From: Chloroflexota bacterium
Lineage (GTDB): Bacteria > Chloroflexota > Dehalococcoidia > Lucifugimonadales > UBA3495
NCBI GenBank assembly: GCA_028875655.1
Contig: JAPPCX010000114.1
Span: 1 to 64,000, forward strand
Length of the DNA: 64,000 bases
Direction of reading: 5' to 3'
The position numbers and the translations under genes are program-made. This document shows positions 43,273 to 51,583 of this stretch, in pieces (positions within the stretch are counted from its first letter, which is position 1; the number at the start of each line of letters is the position of its first letter). The notes below the pieces were generated by a model. It made no database searches. It saw only the letters and a program-made list of their open reading frames with translations, and had not been told where the DNA came from.

Positions 43273-44130
43273 ATGAGCACTAACCCCGGCCACGAAAGCG
43301 CTCTGCCGCACGAAGAGCACGGCGGACACGAGGACGCCGGCATTGGGCGGTTCTTCTTCGGGCGCGTGCCGGCAGGGGTTCACGGCGGGCTGAAGCAGTA
43401 CGGGATCCTGGCGATCTTCCTGGCGATAATCACGCTGATCGAGTTTCTCATTATCGTACCGGAAGGTTTGCAGGGTTCCAGCATCGTGATCGCGCCCCTG
43501 GTGATCCTGTCGGTCATCAAGTTCTTCTGCGTGGTCGCGTTCTTCATGCACCTGAAGTTCGAGCACGAGCTGCTGTGGCAGATATTCGTAGCCGGCTTGG
43601 TGCTGGGGCTGGTGGTTGCCTTGGCGCTGGTGCTGCTGTTCGGCGTTTTCCGGCCCACGCCGAGGGCATTCTCCGAACCGCGGGCCATGCCTTTCGAGCA
43701 CCACGGTGCGGAAGAAGAGCATCACTACGAGGCGCTGGTGGTTCCTACGCCGTGCCCGGTGGGAGCCTGCCCGCCCCCGGCACCGCCCGGAGGCAGCGCC
43801 GGTGCGGCAGCGTCCCCCGGACAGGCGTTGTTCGTCGGAGCCGGCGCCTGCTCGTCCTGCCATACCATCAGCGGCGTTGCCCAGGGAGTGCTCGGGCCAC
43901 CGCTGGACGGCATCGGTTCCGCCGCCGCCAACCGGATACCCGGTCAATCCGCGGAAGACTACATTCGGGAGTCCATTGTGGAGCCCGACGCTTACGCTGC
44001 CGGAACCGCCGACGGGCTTTCCCAGGATTACGACGGCAACTTGATGCTGTCCACCATGGCTGGCATCCTGCCCTCGTTGAGCGACGAGGATATCGACAAC
44101 CTGGTGGACTACCTGCTGACATTGCAGTAA
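43273..44130 (+). CDS. Cytochrome c oxidase subunit IV (CtaF/COX4-like) fused to cytochrome c
   Basis: A 285-residue fusion. Residues 1-125 form a three-helix prokaryotic subunit IV (segments about 40-62, 70-94 and 101-126, with KFFCVVAFFMHLKFEHE, the family signature). A Pro/Ala-rich linker (about 155-185) leads to a cytochrome c domain with CSSCH at 193-197 and NLMLSTM as a likely distal methionine. Since coxB already carries a heme c domain, the oxidase would hold two fused c hemes. AGGAGG precedes the ATG. I have not seen this particular fusion described; it may occur in related genomes. Confidence 0.85.
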   Translation: MSTNPGHESALPHEEHGGHEDAGIGRFFFGRVPAGVHGGLKQYGILAIFLAIITLIEFLIIVPEGLQGSSIVIAPLVILSVIKFFCVVAFFMHLKFEHELLWQIFVAGLVLGLVVALALVLLFGVFRPTPRAFSEPRAMPFEHHGAEEEHHYEALVVPTPCPVGACPPPAPPGGSAGAAASPGQALFVGAGACSSCHTISGVAQGVLGPPLDGIGSAAANRIPGQSAEDYIRESIVEPDAYAAGTADGLSQDYDGNLMLSTMAGILPSLSDEDIDNLVDYLLTLQ

Positions 44131-44168
44131 AGCCTGTGGAATCTGGGATTCCAGTCTATTGCGAGCAC

Positions 44169-44196
44169 GTAGGGGCGAATAATTATTCGCCCCTAC
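44169..44196. repeat. 28-bp perfect palindrome (GTAGGGGCGAATAA arms)
   Basis: Perfect palindrome with 14-bp arms GTAGGGGCGAATAA / TTATTCGCCCCTAC, immediately after the cox operon. Related copies are at 51533, 56099 and 58417. It could act as a terminator at the end of the operon. Confidence 0.9.
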
Positions 44197-44275
44197 ACAG
44201 TTTGATGAGGATTGCAACCATGCCGTCAACGCCGGTAATATTCGGGTATCGCAGACCCCAACGGAGGACTTTCCC

Positions 44276-45157
44276 ATGCTGGTTGACCTGATTCGCCTGA
44301 CCGCCGCCGACGGAATGGAACTGGACGGCGCGTTTTTTGAACCATCCCCCGACGCCAAACCGGACGGCCCCATTGACGCCGTCCTCTGCATCCACGGGTC
44401 GGGGCGCAATTTCTACACTGCGGCCACCGCCAGCATGGCCAACGACCTGCGCAATCGGGGCTATGCGGCCTTGACGCTGAATACCCGCGGCCACGATACG
44501 GTCTGGGTGGACCGGCAAACCGGCGTCGCCGAGGGCAATGCCTACGAGATTCTGGGCACGGGCCGGCAAGACCTGCGGGCCGGCATCGATTACCTGTCGG
44601 GCCGTGGATACCGTCGCATCGGGATTCTGGGCCACAGCATGGGCGCCGTAAAAGTCGCCTACTACGCGGCGACCGAGGGCGACGACCGGGTCGCGGCGGT
44701 AATACCGGTGTCACCGGTGCGCCTGTCGTGCTCGTATTACTTGGAGTCTGAGGACGCGGAGGAATTTCGGGCCAACCTGGAAACGGCGGACCGCATGGAA
44801 GCGGAGGGCTGCGCCCTGGACCTGTTCTACGTGGACTTTCCCATCAAGGAGATGTTCTCGGCGGCGGCGTACCTGGACAAGCATGGCCCGCTGGAGCGAT
44901 ACAACATAGTCCAGCACGCGCCTAACATTCGGGTCCCGATGTTCGTGCTCTCCGGCTCGCTGGAAACGCACACGCGCCTGCTCGACGTACCGCAGGATAT
45001 GGTAACGGCAGCCGTCAACAGCCCACGCGCGGAGTACCTGGTGCTGGAGGGCGGCAACCATTCGCTCACCAACATGATGCCGGAAGCCGGCGCGGCAGTG
45101 CTCGACTGGCTGGCGTCCCTGTCTGCGGTCGGCGTCTCGGCGGCAGCGGCCGACTGA
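44276..45157 (+). CDS. Alpha/beta hydrolase (serine hydrolase, esterase-like)
   Basis: A 293-residue alpha/beta hydrolase. The oxyanion region is VLCIHGSGRNFYT, the nucleophile elbow GHSMGAVK, and the histidine is in EGGNHSLTNMM. An upper lid segment (about 150-200) is present. The substrate is unknown. The ATG at 44276 has a modest ribosome site, and the 28-bp palindrome lies 79 nt upstream. No signal sequence is seen. The following TrmO-like gene starts 5 nt after its stop, so the two are probably coupled. Confidence 0.83.
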   Translation: MLVDLIRLTAADGMELDGAFFEPSPDAKPDGPIDAVLCIHGSGRNFYTAATASMANDLRNRGYAALTLNTRGHDTVWVDRQTGVAEGNAYEILGTGRQDLRAGIDYLSGRGYRRIGILGHSMGAVKVAYYAATEGDDRVAAVIPVSPVRLSCSYYLESEDAEEFRANLETADRMEAEGCALDLFYVDFPIKEMFSAAAYLDKHGPLERYNIVQHAPNIRVPMFVLSGSLETHTRLLDVPQDMVTAAVNSPRAEYLVLEGGNHSLTNMMPEAGAAVLDWLASLSAVGVSAAAAD

Positions 45158-45162
45158 AGGGG

Positions 45163-45615
45163 ATGGCCGGCCCGGAACGGGAATCAATCAGCGTCGTACC
45201 GATAGGATACGTGCGGAGCGGGTTCAACGAATATGCCCCATCTGAGGAGATGCGGCAGGAGACCTCCACGATCATCGTGTACCCGGAGTATGCGGATGGA
45301 CTGATGGGTCTGGAACCAGGAGACCGTATCCTGACGCTGTTCGCGCTGCACCGGGCCGTCGCTTCGGGCTACGAACTGCGGCTGCACCCGGGACACAACC
45401 CGGTCAATCCGATTCGCGGGGTGTTCGCCACCCGCAGCCAATACCGGCCCAATTTCATCGCGGCAACCGTGGCCCGTATCCTGGCCGTGCGTGTAGATGA
45501 AGTAAGCGGCAATGGAATAGTGGACGTTGTTGAACTCGATGCCCAGTATGGCTCTCCGGTGATCGACATCAAACGCCACTCCGCCGCGTTTGATGATGGC
45601 GCGCAGCCGGGTTAG
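45163..45615 (+). CDS. TrmO/TsaA-like tRNA methyltransferase-family protein
   Basis: A 150-residue protein of the TsaA/TrmO (YaeB) fold, members of which methylate N6-threonylcarbamoyladenosine in tRNA. The conserved strand is RGVFATRSQYRPNFIAATVA, and the later GSPVIDIKRHS corresponds to the usual GTPVLDIKPY block. At 150 residues it is a minimal form lacking the C-terminal extension of E. coli TrmO. The gene begins 5 nt after the hydrolase stop. Some TsaA-domain proteins have other roles, so specificity is uncertain. Confidence 0.82.
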   Translation: MAGPERESISVVPIGYVRSGFNEYAPSEEMRQETSTIIVYPEYADGLMGLEPGDRILTLFALHRAVASGYELRLHPGHNPVNPIRGVFATRSQYRPNFIAATVARILAVRVDEVSGNGIVDVVELDAQYGSPVIDIKRHSAAFDDGAQPG

Positions 45616-45620
45616 GCGTT

Positions 45621-45649
45621 TTGACACCGCCGGACGGTTCCGATACCAT
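45621..45649 (+). promoter_or_regulatory. Sigma-70-like promoter of the fmdB-like gene
   Basis: Consensus TTGACA, a 17-bp spacer and TACCAT. The -35 begins 5 nt after the TrmO-like stop. Predicted start near 45656 gives a leader of about 70 nt. The same TACCAT hexamer appears upstream of other genes (7942, 63871) without a clear -35. Confidence 0.55.
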
Positions 45650-45726
45650 CGCCTACGGGCTTTGCCGAAAAAATTCGCAGTTTGGCCCATTCCAGAATTT
45701 CGTCCGCCATGCGCTGGATGTAAACG

Positions 45727-46035
45727 ATGCCCATTTACGAATACCGCTGCCAAGCCTGCCATCGCGTAAGCAGTTTCTTTTTCAAGGTCGCTTCGGCGGC
45801 AAGAGCCGTCAACTGCGAGCACTGCGGCGACGCTGGAATGGAGCGCATCATGTCGTCATTCTCGCAGGGGCGCACTGAGGCCGACGAATATCGCAGCCTG
45901 GATCCCCGTTACTACAAGATGGTGGACGATGCGCTGGGCAAGGCGTCGCCCGGGTCTGATCCCGACCACTACCTGCGACAGATGGCGCCGTTCTCCGCCG
46001 CCGAAAAGTCCGGCGATCCGTACTTCAACGAATAG
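45727..46035 (+). CDS. FmdB-like zinc-ribbon protein
   Basis: A 102-residue protein opening MPIYEYRCQACHRVSSFFF, the hallmark of FmdB-family zinc ribbons, with the second cysteine pair in NCEHCGDAGMERI. The zinc-binding CxxC pairs are complete. The C-terminal half is charged and probably disordered. FmdB is named as a putative regulator, but the true role of the family is uncertain. The start ATG has no strong ribosome site, but a TTGACA/TACCAT promoter lies 78 nt upstream. Confidence 0.87.
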   Translation: MPIYEYRCQACHRVSSFFFKVASAARAVNCEHCGDAGMERIMSSFSQGRTEADEYRSLDPRYYKMVDDALGKASPGSDPDHYLRQMAPFSAAEKSGDPYFNE

Positions 46036-46079
46036 GGTCGGCGCTCAGCCGGCCGAACGCATCAGGAGGCACACACTGA

Positions 46080-46517
46080 ATGGCTGATGCAGCTATCGCA
46101 TTTCCCTCGTTGGCCTGGTTTGAGGCTTTGCAAGGGTTGGTCAACGAGGACGCCGGCTACCGTCAGTTCGGCACCGTGGACGCGGACATGGGGGTCAAGG
46201 TTGCCGACGAGGTTTACGTAATCACCTTTGAGGCGTTTCAGTGCAAGTCGGTTCGCGCCGGCAATGAATACGACCTGATCAACGTTGACTTCTTCATCGA
46301 GATGGCGCCCGACGCCTGGCAGGCCATGCTGGAAAACATCAAGGCCAACGGCGGCGCGGAGGCCGGCCAGACCCTCGTCAGCCTGGACATGGTTCACGAG
46401 ATTTCCAACAACGCCACCGGCGACCAGCTGCGGGCGGACCTTTTCTTCCGTTACAACCAGAGCCTGCAACACTTCTTCGACCTGTCCGCCAACCTGGAAA
46501 CCACATTCACCGACTAG
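46080..46517 (+). CDS. SCP2-like small protein, function unknown
   Basis: A 145-residue protein that resembles SCP2-like sterol/lipid-carrier domains in size and layout (opening AFPSLAWFEALQGLVNEDAG, then alternating beta strands VDADMGVKVADEVYVITFEA and a helical SLQHFFDL). AGGAGG lies about 10 nt before the ATG. It sits between the FmdB-like gene and a repeat block. The family match is by eye only and weak. A lipid or fatty-acyl binding role is a guess. Confidence 0.55.
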   Translation: MADAAIAFPSLAWFEALQGLVNEDAGYRQFGTVDADMGVKVADEVYVITFEAFQCKSVRAGNEYDLINVDFFIEMAPDAWQAMLENIKANGGAEAGQTLVSLDMVHEISNNATGDQLRADLFFRYNQSLQHFFDLSANLETTFTD

Positions 46518-46545
46518 CTCCGTCCGTCATTCTGACTCCCACATC

Positions 46546-46623
46546 CGTCATTCCGGCGAAAGAACAGCCTGCCCCGTGCTCGACATGGGGTCACCCCGTA
46601 CTTGATACGGGGCCGGAATCCAG
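46546..46623. repeat. Nested repeat block (ATTCCGGCGAAAG arms with internal CCCCGTAC hairpins)
   Basis: The outer arms are CGTCATTCCGGCGAAAG and GGCCGGAATCCAG. Between them lie two short hairpins, CCCCGTGCTCGACATGGGG and CCCCGTACTTGATACGGGG. A decayed half-copy (CGTCATTCTGACTCC) precedes it. The structure looks like one repeat unit inserted in another. Confidence 0.75.
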
Positions 46624-46643
46624 CATTCAGCAGAGGATTTTTG

Positions 46644-47750
46644 ATGACCACCGCCACCATTCAAGACCAGGTGGGGATTGATCCCGCCGCCGTTCAGGAA
46701 TTGGAAAAACTCTTTCGACAGCAGATAGACCAGGGGTTGCATCCCGGCGCGGGGTTGGCGGTTTATCGCCACGGGAAGCTGGCCTTGGACATCTGGGGCG
46801 GACTCGCCGACGATGCCGCCGGCACGCCGGTGAACGCCGACACCATGTTCATCCTGTACTCGTCAACCAAGCCGCTGGCCGCCGCGTGCCTGCATATTCT
46901 CTGGGAGCGCGGGCAATTGGACTGGGATGACGCGGTGGCGAAGTATTGGCCCGGTTTCGCAAAGCACAATAAGGGCGGCGTCACCATCCGGCACATCCTG
47001 ACCCACCGGGGCGGGTTCCCCGAGACTCCGCCGGAACTGTCGTGGGACCGCTGGCAGGACTGGGATTACGTGGTCAAGTGCATGGAGGACATCATTCCCG
47101 ACTACCCGGCCGGCCAGATCATGGCCTATCATCCGCGCAACTTCGGCTGGGTCATCGGCGAACTGGTGCAGCGCATCGACGGCCGCCACATCGGAGTGTT
47201 CCTGCGCGAGGACATCCTGGACCCGTTGGGCATTGATGACGGGTACGTCGGGTTGCCGCCCGAACTGGAGCACCGGGTATCGCGCATCCACGCCATGGAG
47301 GACTGCGACCGGCCCGGCATGATCCGTCCGTACAATCGCCCGGAGGTACACCAGGCCGTGCATCCCGCCGGCGGCGGCATCTTCGCGGCGCGGGGCTTGG
47401 CCCGGTTCTACGCCATGCTGTGCAACGGCGGTGAACTGGACGGCGCGCGCATCATGAAACCCGAGACGGTGGCCGAAGGAACTCGGTTGCAGTTGGAAGC
47501 CAACGACTTCTCCCTGGGCACGCGGATGCGACGTTCTTTGGGCCTGGTGCTGGACGATAACCGCATGGGCGTTACCGCATCCGCCGGTGCTGGCACGTTC
47601 GGGCATGGCGGCGCCGGCACCTCGGTGGGCTGGGCCGATCCGTCCATGGGCCTGGCGGTGGCCTACATCACCAACGGCTTCCGCGCCAGCGCGACGAACA
47701 ACCCACGCTTGGCCGCCATATCGAGGGCGGTGCGCGCGGCGTGCCGGTAG
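46644..47750 (+). CDS. Serine hydrolase of the beta-lactamase class C / esterase EstB family
   Basis: A 368-residue penicillin-binding-protein-like serine hydrolase. The nucleophile SxxK is SSTKPLAAA, the second motif is the Tyr in MAYHPRNFGWVIGE, and the third is GHGGAGTSVGW (HGG replacing KTG). This pattern fits cytoplasmic esterase or peptidase members rather than true beta-lactamases. No signal peptide is seen. The ATG at 46644 follows GAGG; the ORF-track extension from 46602 is repeat sequence. DUF952 follows 3 nt downstream. Confidence 0.87.
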   Translation: MTTATIQDQVGIDPAAVQELEKLFRQQIDQGLHPGAGLAVYRHGKLALDIWGGLADDAAGTPVNADTMFILYSSTKPLAAACLHILWERGQLDWDDAVAKYWPGFAKHNKGGVTIRHILTHRGGFPETPPELSWDRWQDWDYVVKCMEDIIPDYPAGQIMAYHPRNFGWVIGELVQRIDGRHIGVFLREDILDPLGIDDGYVGLPPELEHRVSRIHAMEDCDRPGMIRPYNRPEVHQAVHPAGGGIFAARGLARFYAMLCNGGELDGARIMKPETVAEGTRLQLEANDFSLGTRMRRSLGLVLDDNRMGVTASAGAGTFGHGGAGTSVGWADPSMGLAVAYITNGFRASATNNPRLAAISRAVRAACR

Positions 47751-47753
47751 CAG

Positions 47754-48110
47754 ATGCCTTCTATCATTTACCACTTGGCTTTCCGAGCGGACTGGGAGGC
47801 AGGGTTAGCCGCCGGCGAATACCGCGCGCCATCGCTGGCTGAGGAAGGCTTCATCCACGCCAGCGGCGATGAGGAGCAGATGTTGCGGGTTGCGGCGCGG
47901 CTGTTCACGGGTCGTGATGATCTCCTCGTCCTGGATGTGGATACTGACAAACTGCCGGAAGACTCGCCGGTGATTCGAGAACCGGCCAGGTCGGGGGAAA
48001 TCTTTCCGCACGTGTACGGGCCGATCAATCCTAATTCGGTGGTGCGGGTGCGAGCACTGGTTCCCGATGCCTCGGATCCTGGCACATTCACGCTAGCCGA
48101 CGCAGATTGA
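47754..48110 (+). CDS. DUF952 family protein
   Basis: A 118-residue DUF952 protein. The conserved opening is IYHLAFRADWEAGLAAGEY, and the signature GFIHASGDEEQ and HVYGPINPNSVV are clear. DUF952 is a small fold of unknown biochemistry, suggested to resemble ADP-ribosyl-binding folds. It is in an apparent operon, starting 3 nt after the serine hydrolase, and its stop overlaps the next start (TTGA). No active-site assignment is possible from here. Confidence 0.88.
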   Translation: MPSIIYHLAFRADWEAGLAAGEYRAPSLAEEGFIHASGDEEQMLRVAARLFTGRDDLLVLDVDTDKLPEDSPVIREPARSGEIFPHVYGPINPNSVVRVRALVPDASDPGTFTLADAD

Positions 48111-49054
48111 GCATCAATTACTCGGACGAGCAGCTGGCGATCATCAGGGGGGTTATATCCTCCCTGCCGGCTCTGGATCCTTTCAGCATCTCCCTGCGTG
48201 ATGAGGCAGTTGCGCGAGGTGACTGCCCCCAACGATTGTGGCCGCTCTGGCCCATGGAACGAACGGACGGCGAGTTGTGGCGTCTGCTCATCGAGGACGA
48301 TCTCATCGAGCGGTTCTCAGTGTATGGCCTGTTCCCCGCCGCTTATCCGCTGGTGTACGGTCAGGATTCGCCGGCTCCCGCCATACGATACGACGGCAGG
48401 GCGCGCGGGCGCGTCGCCATCATCAACGGCGGTGCGAACGCGGTAGTCATCAAACCGTGCCAGAGCAGCCGCGAGGCGGAAATCGCCGCCATCGCTGGTG
48501 AGTTGGGCGTCGGGCCGGCCCAACTGCCCACCATTGGCGGGTTCCTCACCGAGGAATTCGTTGATGGACGGTTCCTTACCGACCTGTCGGCGGAGGAAGC
48601 CACCCAGGAACGGATGCGGTCGGTGGGGGTAGCGTTGGCCGATGCGCTGGCCCGCCTGCACGCCGCTGACATCTGCTACAACGATGCGACGATAGCCGAC
48701 CCGGAAGGCCGTTCCCACATCATTCTGCGTCCCTGCGGTGAAATCCGTTTGATTGACTTCGGGGTCGCTCTGCTGCTGGACAACCACCCGGAGGCACTGA
48801 CGTTTGAGGATGCCTGGAACGCGGCGCGTACCGACCCGATGTTCCGGCTGTTTCGTCAGATGGCCGGAGGTGACGATGACGCGGCACTGGCAAGGTTCGT
48901 TGCCGACTACGGCCGGCGTCTGGCGGGCCAATCGGCGGCGGAGATTCAGTCGCGGGATTGGCGGATCGCTGAGGAGGGGGCGTCCATCATCGCGGTCCGG
49001 TACGGGCAAGTGGCGGCGGATGCGTTGCGGGAAGGGCTAGCACAACGCCCCTGA
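48107..49054 (+). CDS. Bud32/RIO-like protein kinase-fold protein
   Basis: A 315-residue protein with kinase-fold features in its second half. VVIKPCQSSREAEIAAIAG supplies the nucleotide-binding lysine, LARLHAADICYNDATIADPE matches the catalytic loop, and IRLIDFGVALLL the DFG metal site. The usual Asn five residues after the catalytic Asp is Asp here, so activity is not certain. The N-terminal 110 residues are unfamiliar. The start is TTG 48107, overlapping the DUF952 stop. It may be a Bud32-like small-molecule or protein kinase. Confidence 0.72.
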   Translation: MSINYSDEQLAIIRGVISSLPALDPFSISLRDEAVARGDCPQRLWPLWPMERTDGELWRLLIEDDLIERFSVYGLFPAAYPLVYGQDSPAPAIRYDGRARGRVAIINGGANAVVIKPCQSSREAEIAAIAGELGVGPAQLPTIGGFLTEEFVDGRFLTDLSAEEATQERMRSVGVALADALARLHAADICYNDATIADPEGRSHIILRPCGEIRLIDFGVALLLDNHPEALTFEDAWNAARTDPMFRLFRQMAGGDDDAALARFVADYGRRLAGQSAAEIQSRDWRIAEEGASIIAVRYGQVAADALREGLAQRP

Positions 49055-49066
49055 TTGCGCGGGGCT

Positions 49067-49094
49067 CTGGATTCCCGCGAAGGCGGGAATGACG
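49067..49094. repeat. Interspersed palindromic repeat (CTGGATTCCCGCGAAGGCGG)
   Basis: Copy of the ATTCCCGCGAAGGCGGGAAT family ending in GACG. It lies between the kinase-like gene and the promoter of the TPP enzyme, immediately upstream of that promoter. Confidence 0.88.
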
Positions 49095-49115
49095 ATATGC
49101 CCGAACATGGCCCGG

Positions 49116-49144
49116 TGGACAACCGCCCGGCGCCGGCTTACTAT
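49116..49144 (+). promoter_or_regulatory. Sigma-70 promoter of the TPP enzyme gene
   Basis: TGGACA, a 17-bp spacer and TACTAT, each one mismatch from consensus. Predicted start near 49151, giving a leader of about 38 nt with AAGGAG as the ribosome site. Confidence 0.62.
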
Positions 49145-49188
49145 GCCCGTATCACTCGCTCACTCATTCCCATTCAAGGAGCAAACCT

Positions 49189-50907
49189 ATGCAGACCAGG
49201 CAAATGACCGCCAGCGCGTCCCGACTCATGGTTGAGCAGCTTGTGGCGTCCGGCGTCAAGTACGTGTTCAACAACTCCGGTTCCCGCGAGGCGCTCTTCT
49301 TCGATGCGCTGCACGCCCGCTCCGACATCCACGGCATCCTGGGCCTGCATGAGGGCGCGGTTACTGCCATGGCCGGCGGCTACACCCAAGCCGACCTTGC
49401 TCCGGGCGTGATGGTGGTCCACCTGGGCGCGGGCCTTGCGCAGGCTATGGGGCAGTTGATCAACATCTGGACGGGCAGTCTGCCGGTGGTGGTCATAACC
49501 TTCGCCGGCGACACGGGCAGTTTCGCCGGCAAGATCAGCCTGGACGTGAGCCACAACGCCGGCCCCACCGCCATCGCCGCGCCCATGATGAAGGCCAACT
49601 GGACGGTTATCGAACCCGAAGGATTGCCTGCTGCCGTGGAGCGCGCACTGCGCGTCGCCATGACGCCGCCGGTCGGCCCGGTGCATCTGGCAGTGTATGA
49701 CCGACTGCTGGGGCCGCAGGAACACACCGCCAGCATCATCGACGGCGGCTTGCCAGAGTTCCGCGCCGGCTACCCCTCCGACTCAGATGTTGAGGCCGTG
49801 GCCAGCGCGCTGCGCAACGCTCAAAGGCCGATGATGTACGTGGGCGACGGCGTATGGAAGAGCGGGGCAATCGCCGAGGTTACCGCGCTCGCCGAGCGAT
49901 TCGGCGTCCCTGTGGTCGGCGACCCCCGGGCGTTTCCCATCAAGCACCCGCTGCACGCCGGCGGGCGGCGGCTGGAACAGGCCGGCGAAATCGACCCGGA
50001 CCTGATCGTGTGCGTCGGCGTAACGCACAACGGCGCGGGCAACGCCAGTGATTACAACGCGTTCTTCAACGCTCAGCGCACCATCTCCATCGGAGCCGAC
50101 GCTGAGAACCTGGAGAATATCCCCGGCCTGGACCTGGCGGTGCTGGCCGACGAAAAACGCGCCGCCCAAAGCTTGCTGGACGCCACTGACGCCGACGATA
50201 TGTCCGACCGCCGCGGCTGGGCGCGAGAAGAGGTAGCATCGTTGCGGGCACGGTTGCGCGCCAACGCCCAGAACGTCGCTCCGCAGGAGGGCAGGGTACG
50301 GGCCGTTGCGCTGGGCGACGCGCTGGACGCGGCGTTGGAGCGACGCGGCGGCGGCCTGGTAACCATCGAGCAGTTTGCGGTGGCCCAGGACATCCTGGAC
50401 AACACCGGCGACGCCGGCAACAACCAGTACATCCGGCCCGCCGGCGGATCCGAAGGCTACGGAGCCGGCGCGGCCATTGGGGCTAAGCTGGGCGCGCCGG
50501 ACAAGCCGGTGGTCGGCCTGGTTGGTGACGGGTCGCTGTACTACTCCGATCATGCGCTATGGACGGCGGCCAGCCACAGCGTTCCGGTGATGTACGTCAT
50601 CTCCAACAACGGCGCCTACGGCATCGTCGCCAACTCGTGGTACAACGCCGGCGCGCAGATGAAGGACACCGGCGAGTATCGGGGCGTCGTTTTGGACAAC
50701 ATCGACCCGGTCAAGCTGGCCGAGGGTTACGGCGTGGAGGCGGCGGACGCCACCGACGAAGCCACCATCGGCGACGCCATCGAGCGCGGCTTGCGCGTTG
50801 TTGAGGACGAAAAGCGCCCCTACTTGCTCAACGTCCACCTGCCGTTGGGTCTGCCGCCGGGCGGCCACCCTGGTCAGATCTACAGCCTGAGCAACGAGAT
50901 TAGGTAA
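49189..50907 (+). CDS. Thiamine pyrophosphate-dependent enzyme (acetolactate-synthase/decarboxylase-like)
   Basis: A 572-residue TPP enzyme. The N-terminal catalytic glutamate is in GLHEGAVTAMAGGY, the central domain covers about 190-330, and the TPP-binding motif is GDGSLYYSDHALWTAASHSV followed by NNGAYGIV. It is closest in layout to benzoylformate/2-oxo-acid decarboxylase and acetolactate-synthase-like proteins and is not accompanied by a regulatory subunit gene, so a biosynthetic ilvB role is unlikely. AAGGAG precedes the ATG. The VOC gene follows from its own promoter. Confidence 0.88.
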   Translation: MQTRQMTASASRLMVEQLVASGVKYVFNNSGSREALFFDALHARSDIHGILGLHEGAVTAMAGGYTQADLAPGVMVVHLGAGLAQAMGQLINIWTGSLPVVVITFAGDTGSFAGKISLDVSHNAGPTAIAAPMMKANWTVIEPEGLPAAVERALRVAMTPPVGPVHLAVYDRLLGPQEHTASIIDGGLPEFRAGYPSDSDVEAVASALRNAQRPMMYVGDGVWKSGAIAEVTALAERFGVPVVGDPRAFPIKHPLHAGGRRLEQAGEIDPDLIVCVGVTHNGAGNASDYNAFFNAQRTISIGADAENLENIPGLDLAVLADEKRAAQSLLDATDADDMSDRRGWAREEVASLRARLRANAQNVAPQEGRVRAVALGDALDAALERRGGGLVTIEQFAVAQDILDNTGDAGNNQYIRPAGGSEGYGAGAAIGAKLGAPDKPVVGLVGDGSLYYSDHALWTAASHSVPVMYVISNNGAYGIVANSWYNAGAQMKDTGEYRGVVLDNIDPVKLAEGYGVEAADATDEATIGDAIERGLRVVEDEKRPYLLNVHLPLGLPPGGHPGQIYSLSNEIR

Positions 50908-50931
50908 ATGGAAACGACCCTCTGCCCAACC

Positions 50932-50960
50932 TTGCCCGTAACGGCAGTACGTGCCACAAT
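50932..50960 (+). promoter_or_regulatory. Sigma-70-like promoter of the VOC gene
   Basis: TTGCCC, a 17-bp spacer and CACAAT preceded by TGC (extended -10). Predicted start near 50967, a leader of about 34 nt before the ATG at 51000. Confidence 0.5.
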
Positions 50961-50999
50961 TGAGTAAATCCAACGTCATTACGGAAAAGGGAGGAAACT

Positions 51000-51509
51000 A
51001 TGGGTTACACACCGAAAGTATTAGGGCACATCAACCTCTTCGTTCGGAATGCGGAACGTTCCCGCGACTGGTACGAGGACCTGTTGGGCCTGCGCACCTA
51101 CGGGTTCTTCCCGGGACGCGCCGCGTTCATGTCCGCCGATCCTGGAAACTCCCACGATATTGCACTCACTGAGGTGGGGGAGAACGCACTGGGGCCGCAG
51201 GGCGGACAGGTTGGCCTGAACCATATGTGCTGGTACATGGAGTCTCTGGACGACCTGAAGGAGCTGTACCACCGGGTCAAGGAAAAGGGCATCCACATCG
51301 ACCGGGTGTCGGACCACGGCCATTCGATCGGCATCTACATCCGTGACCCTGACGGCAATGGCATCGAGTTGTCCTACGAGATGCCGCGGGATCAGTGGGG
51401 CTTTGACGATAACGGCCACATGATCGGCGTCAGCGAGAAGGGGCAGTTGTCGGGCCCGTGGGACGAAGAAATCGCCGCGCAATCGGCCTTGGTGGGCGCC
51501 GCCCACTGA
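51000..51509 (+). CDS. VOC family (glyoxalase/extradiol-dioxygenase-like) protein
   Basis: A 169-residue vicinal-oxygen-chelate protein with two betaalphabetabetabeta units. The first metal region is GHINLFVRNAERSRDWYEDL; LNHMCWYM and DPDGNGIELSYEM supply the second histidine and the glutamate. Members include glyoxalases, methylmalonyl-CoA epimerases and ring-cleavage dioxygenases; this one is not assigned. GGGAGG precedes the ATG. It is convergent with the LLM gene at 51584, separated by a palindrome. Confidence 0.85.
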   Translation: MGYTPKVLGHINLFVRNAERSRDWYEDLLGLRTYGFFPGRAAFMSADPGNSHDIALTEVGENALGPQGGQVGLNHMCWYMESLDDLKELYHRVKEKGIHIDRVSDHGHSIGIYIRDPDGNGIELSYEMPRDQWGFDDNGHMIGVSEKGQLSGPWDEEIAAQSALVGAAH

Positions 51510-51532
51510 CACGGTCAAACATGCGCACAATC

Positions 51533-51561
51533 GTAGGGGCGGGTTTCAAACCCGCCCCTAC
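51533..51561. repeat. 29-bp palindrome between convergent genes, possible bidirectional terminator
   Basis: Arms GTAGGGGCGGGTTT and AAACCCGCCCCTAC around a single C, followed by AATTTTG. It lies exactly between the convergent VOC (ends 51509) and LLM (ends 51584) genes, where a two-way terminator would be expected. Confidence 0.88.
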
Positions 51562-51583
51562 AATTTTGTGAACGGTTTGCTTG

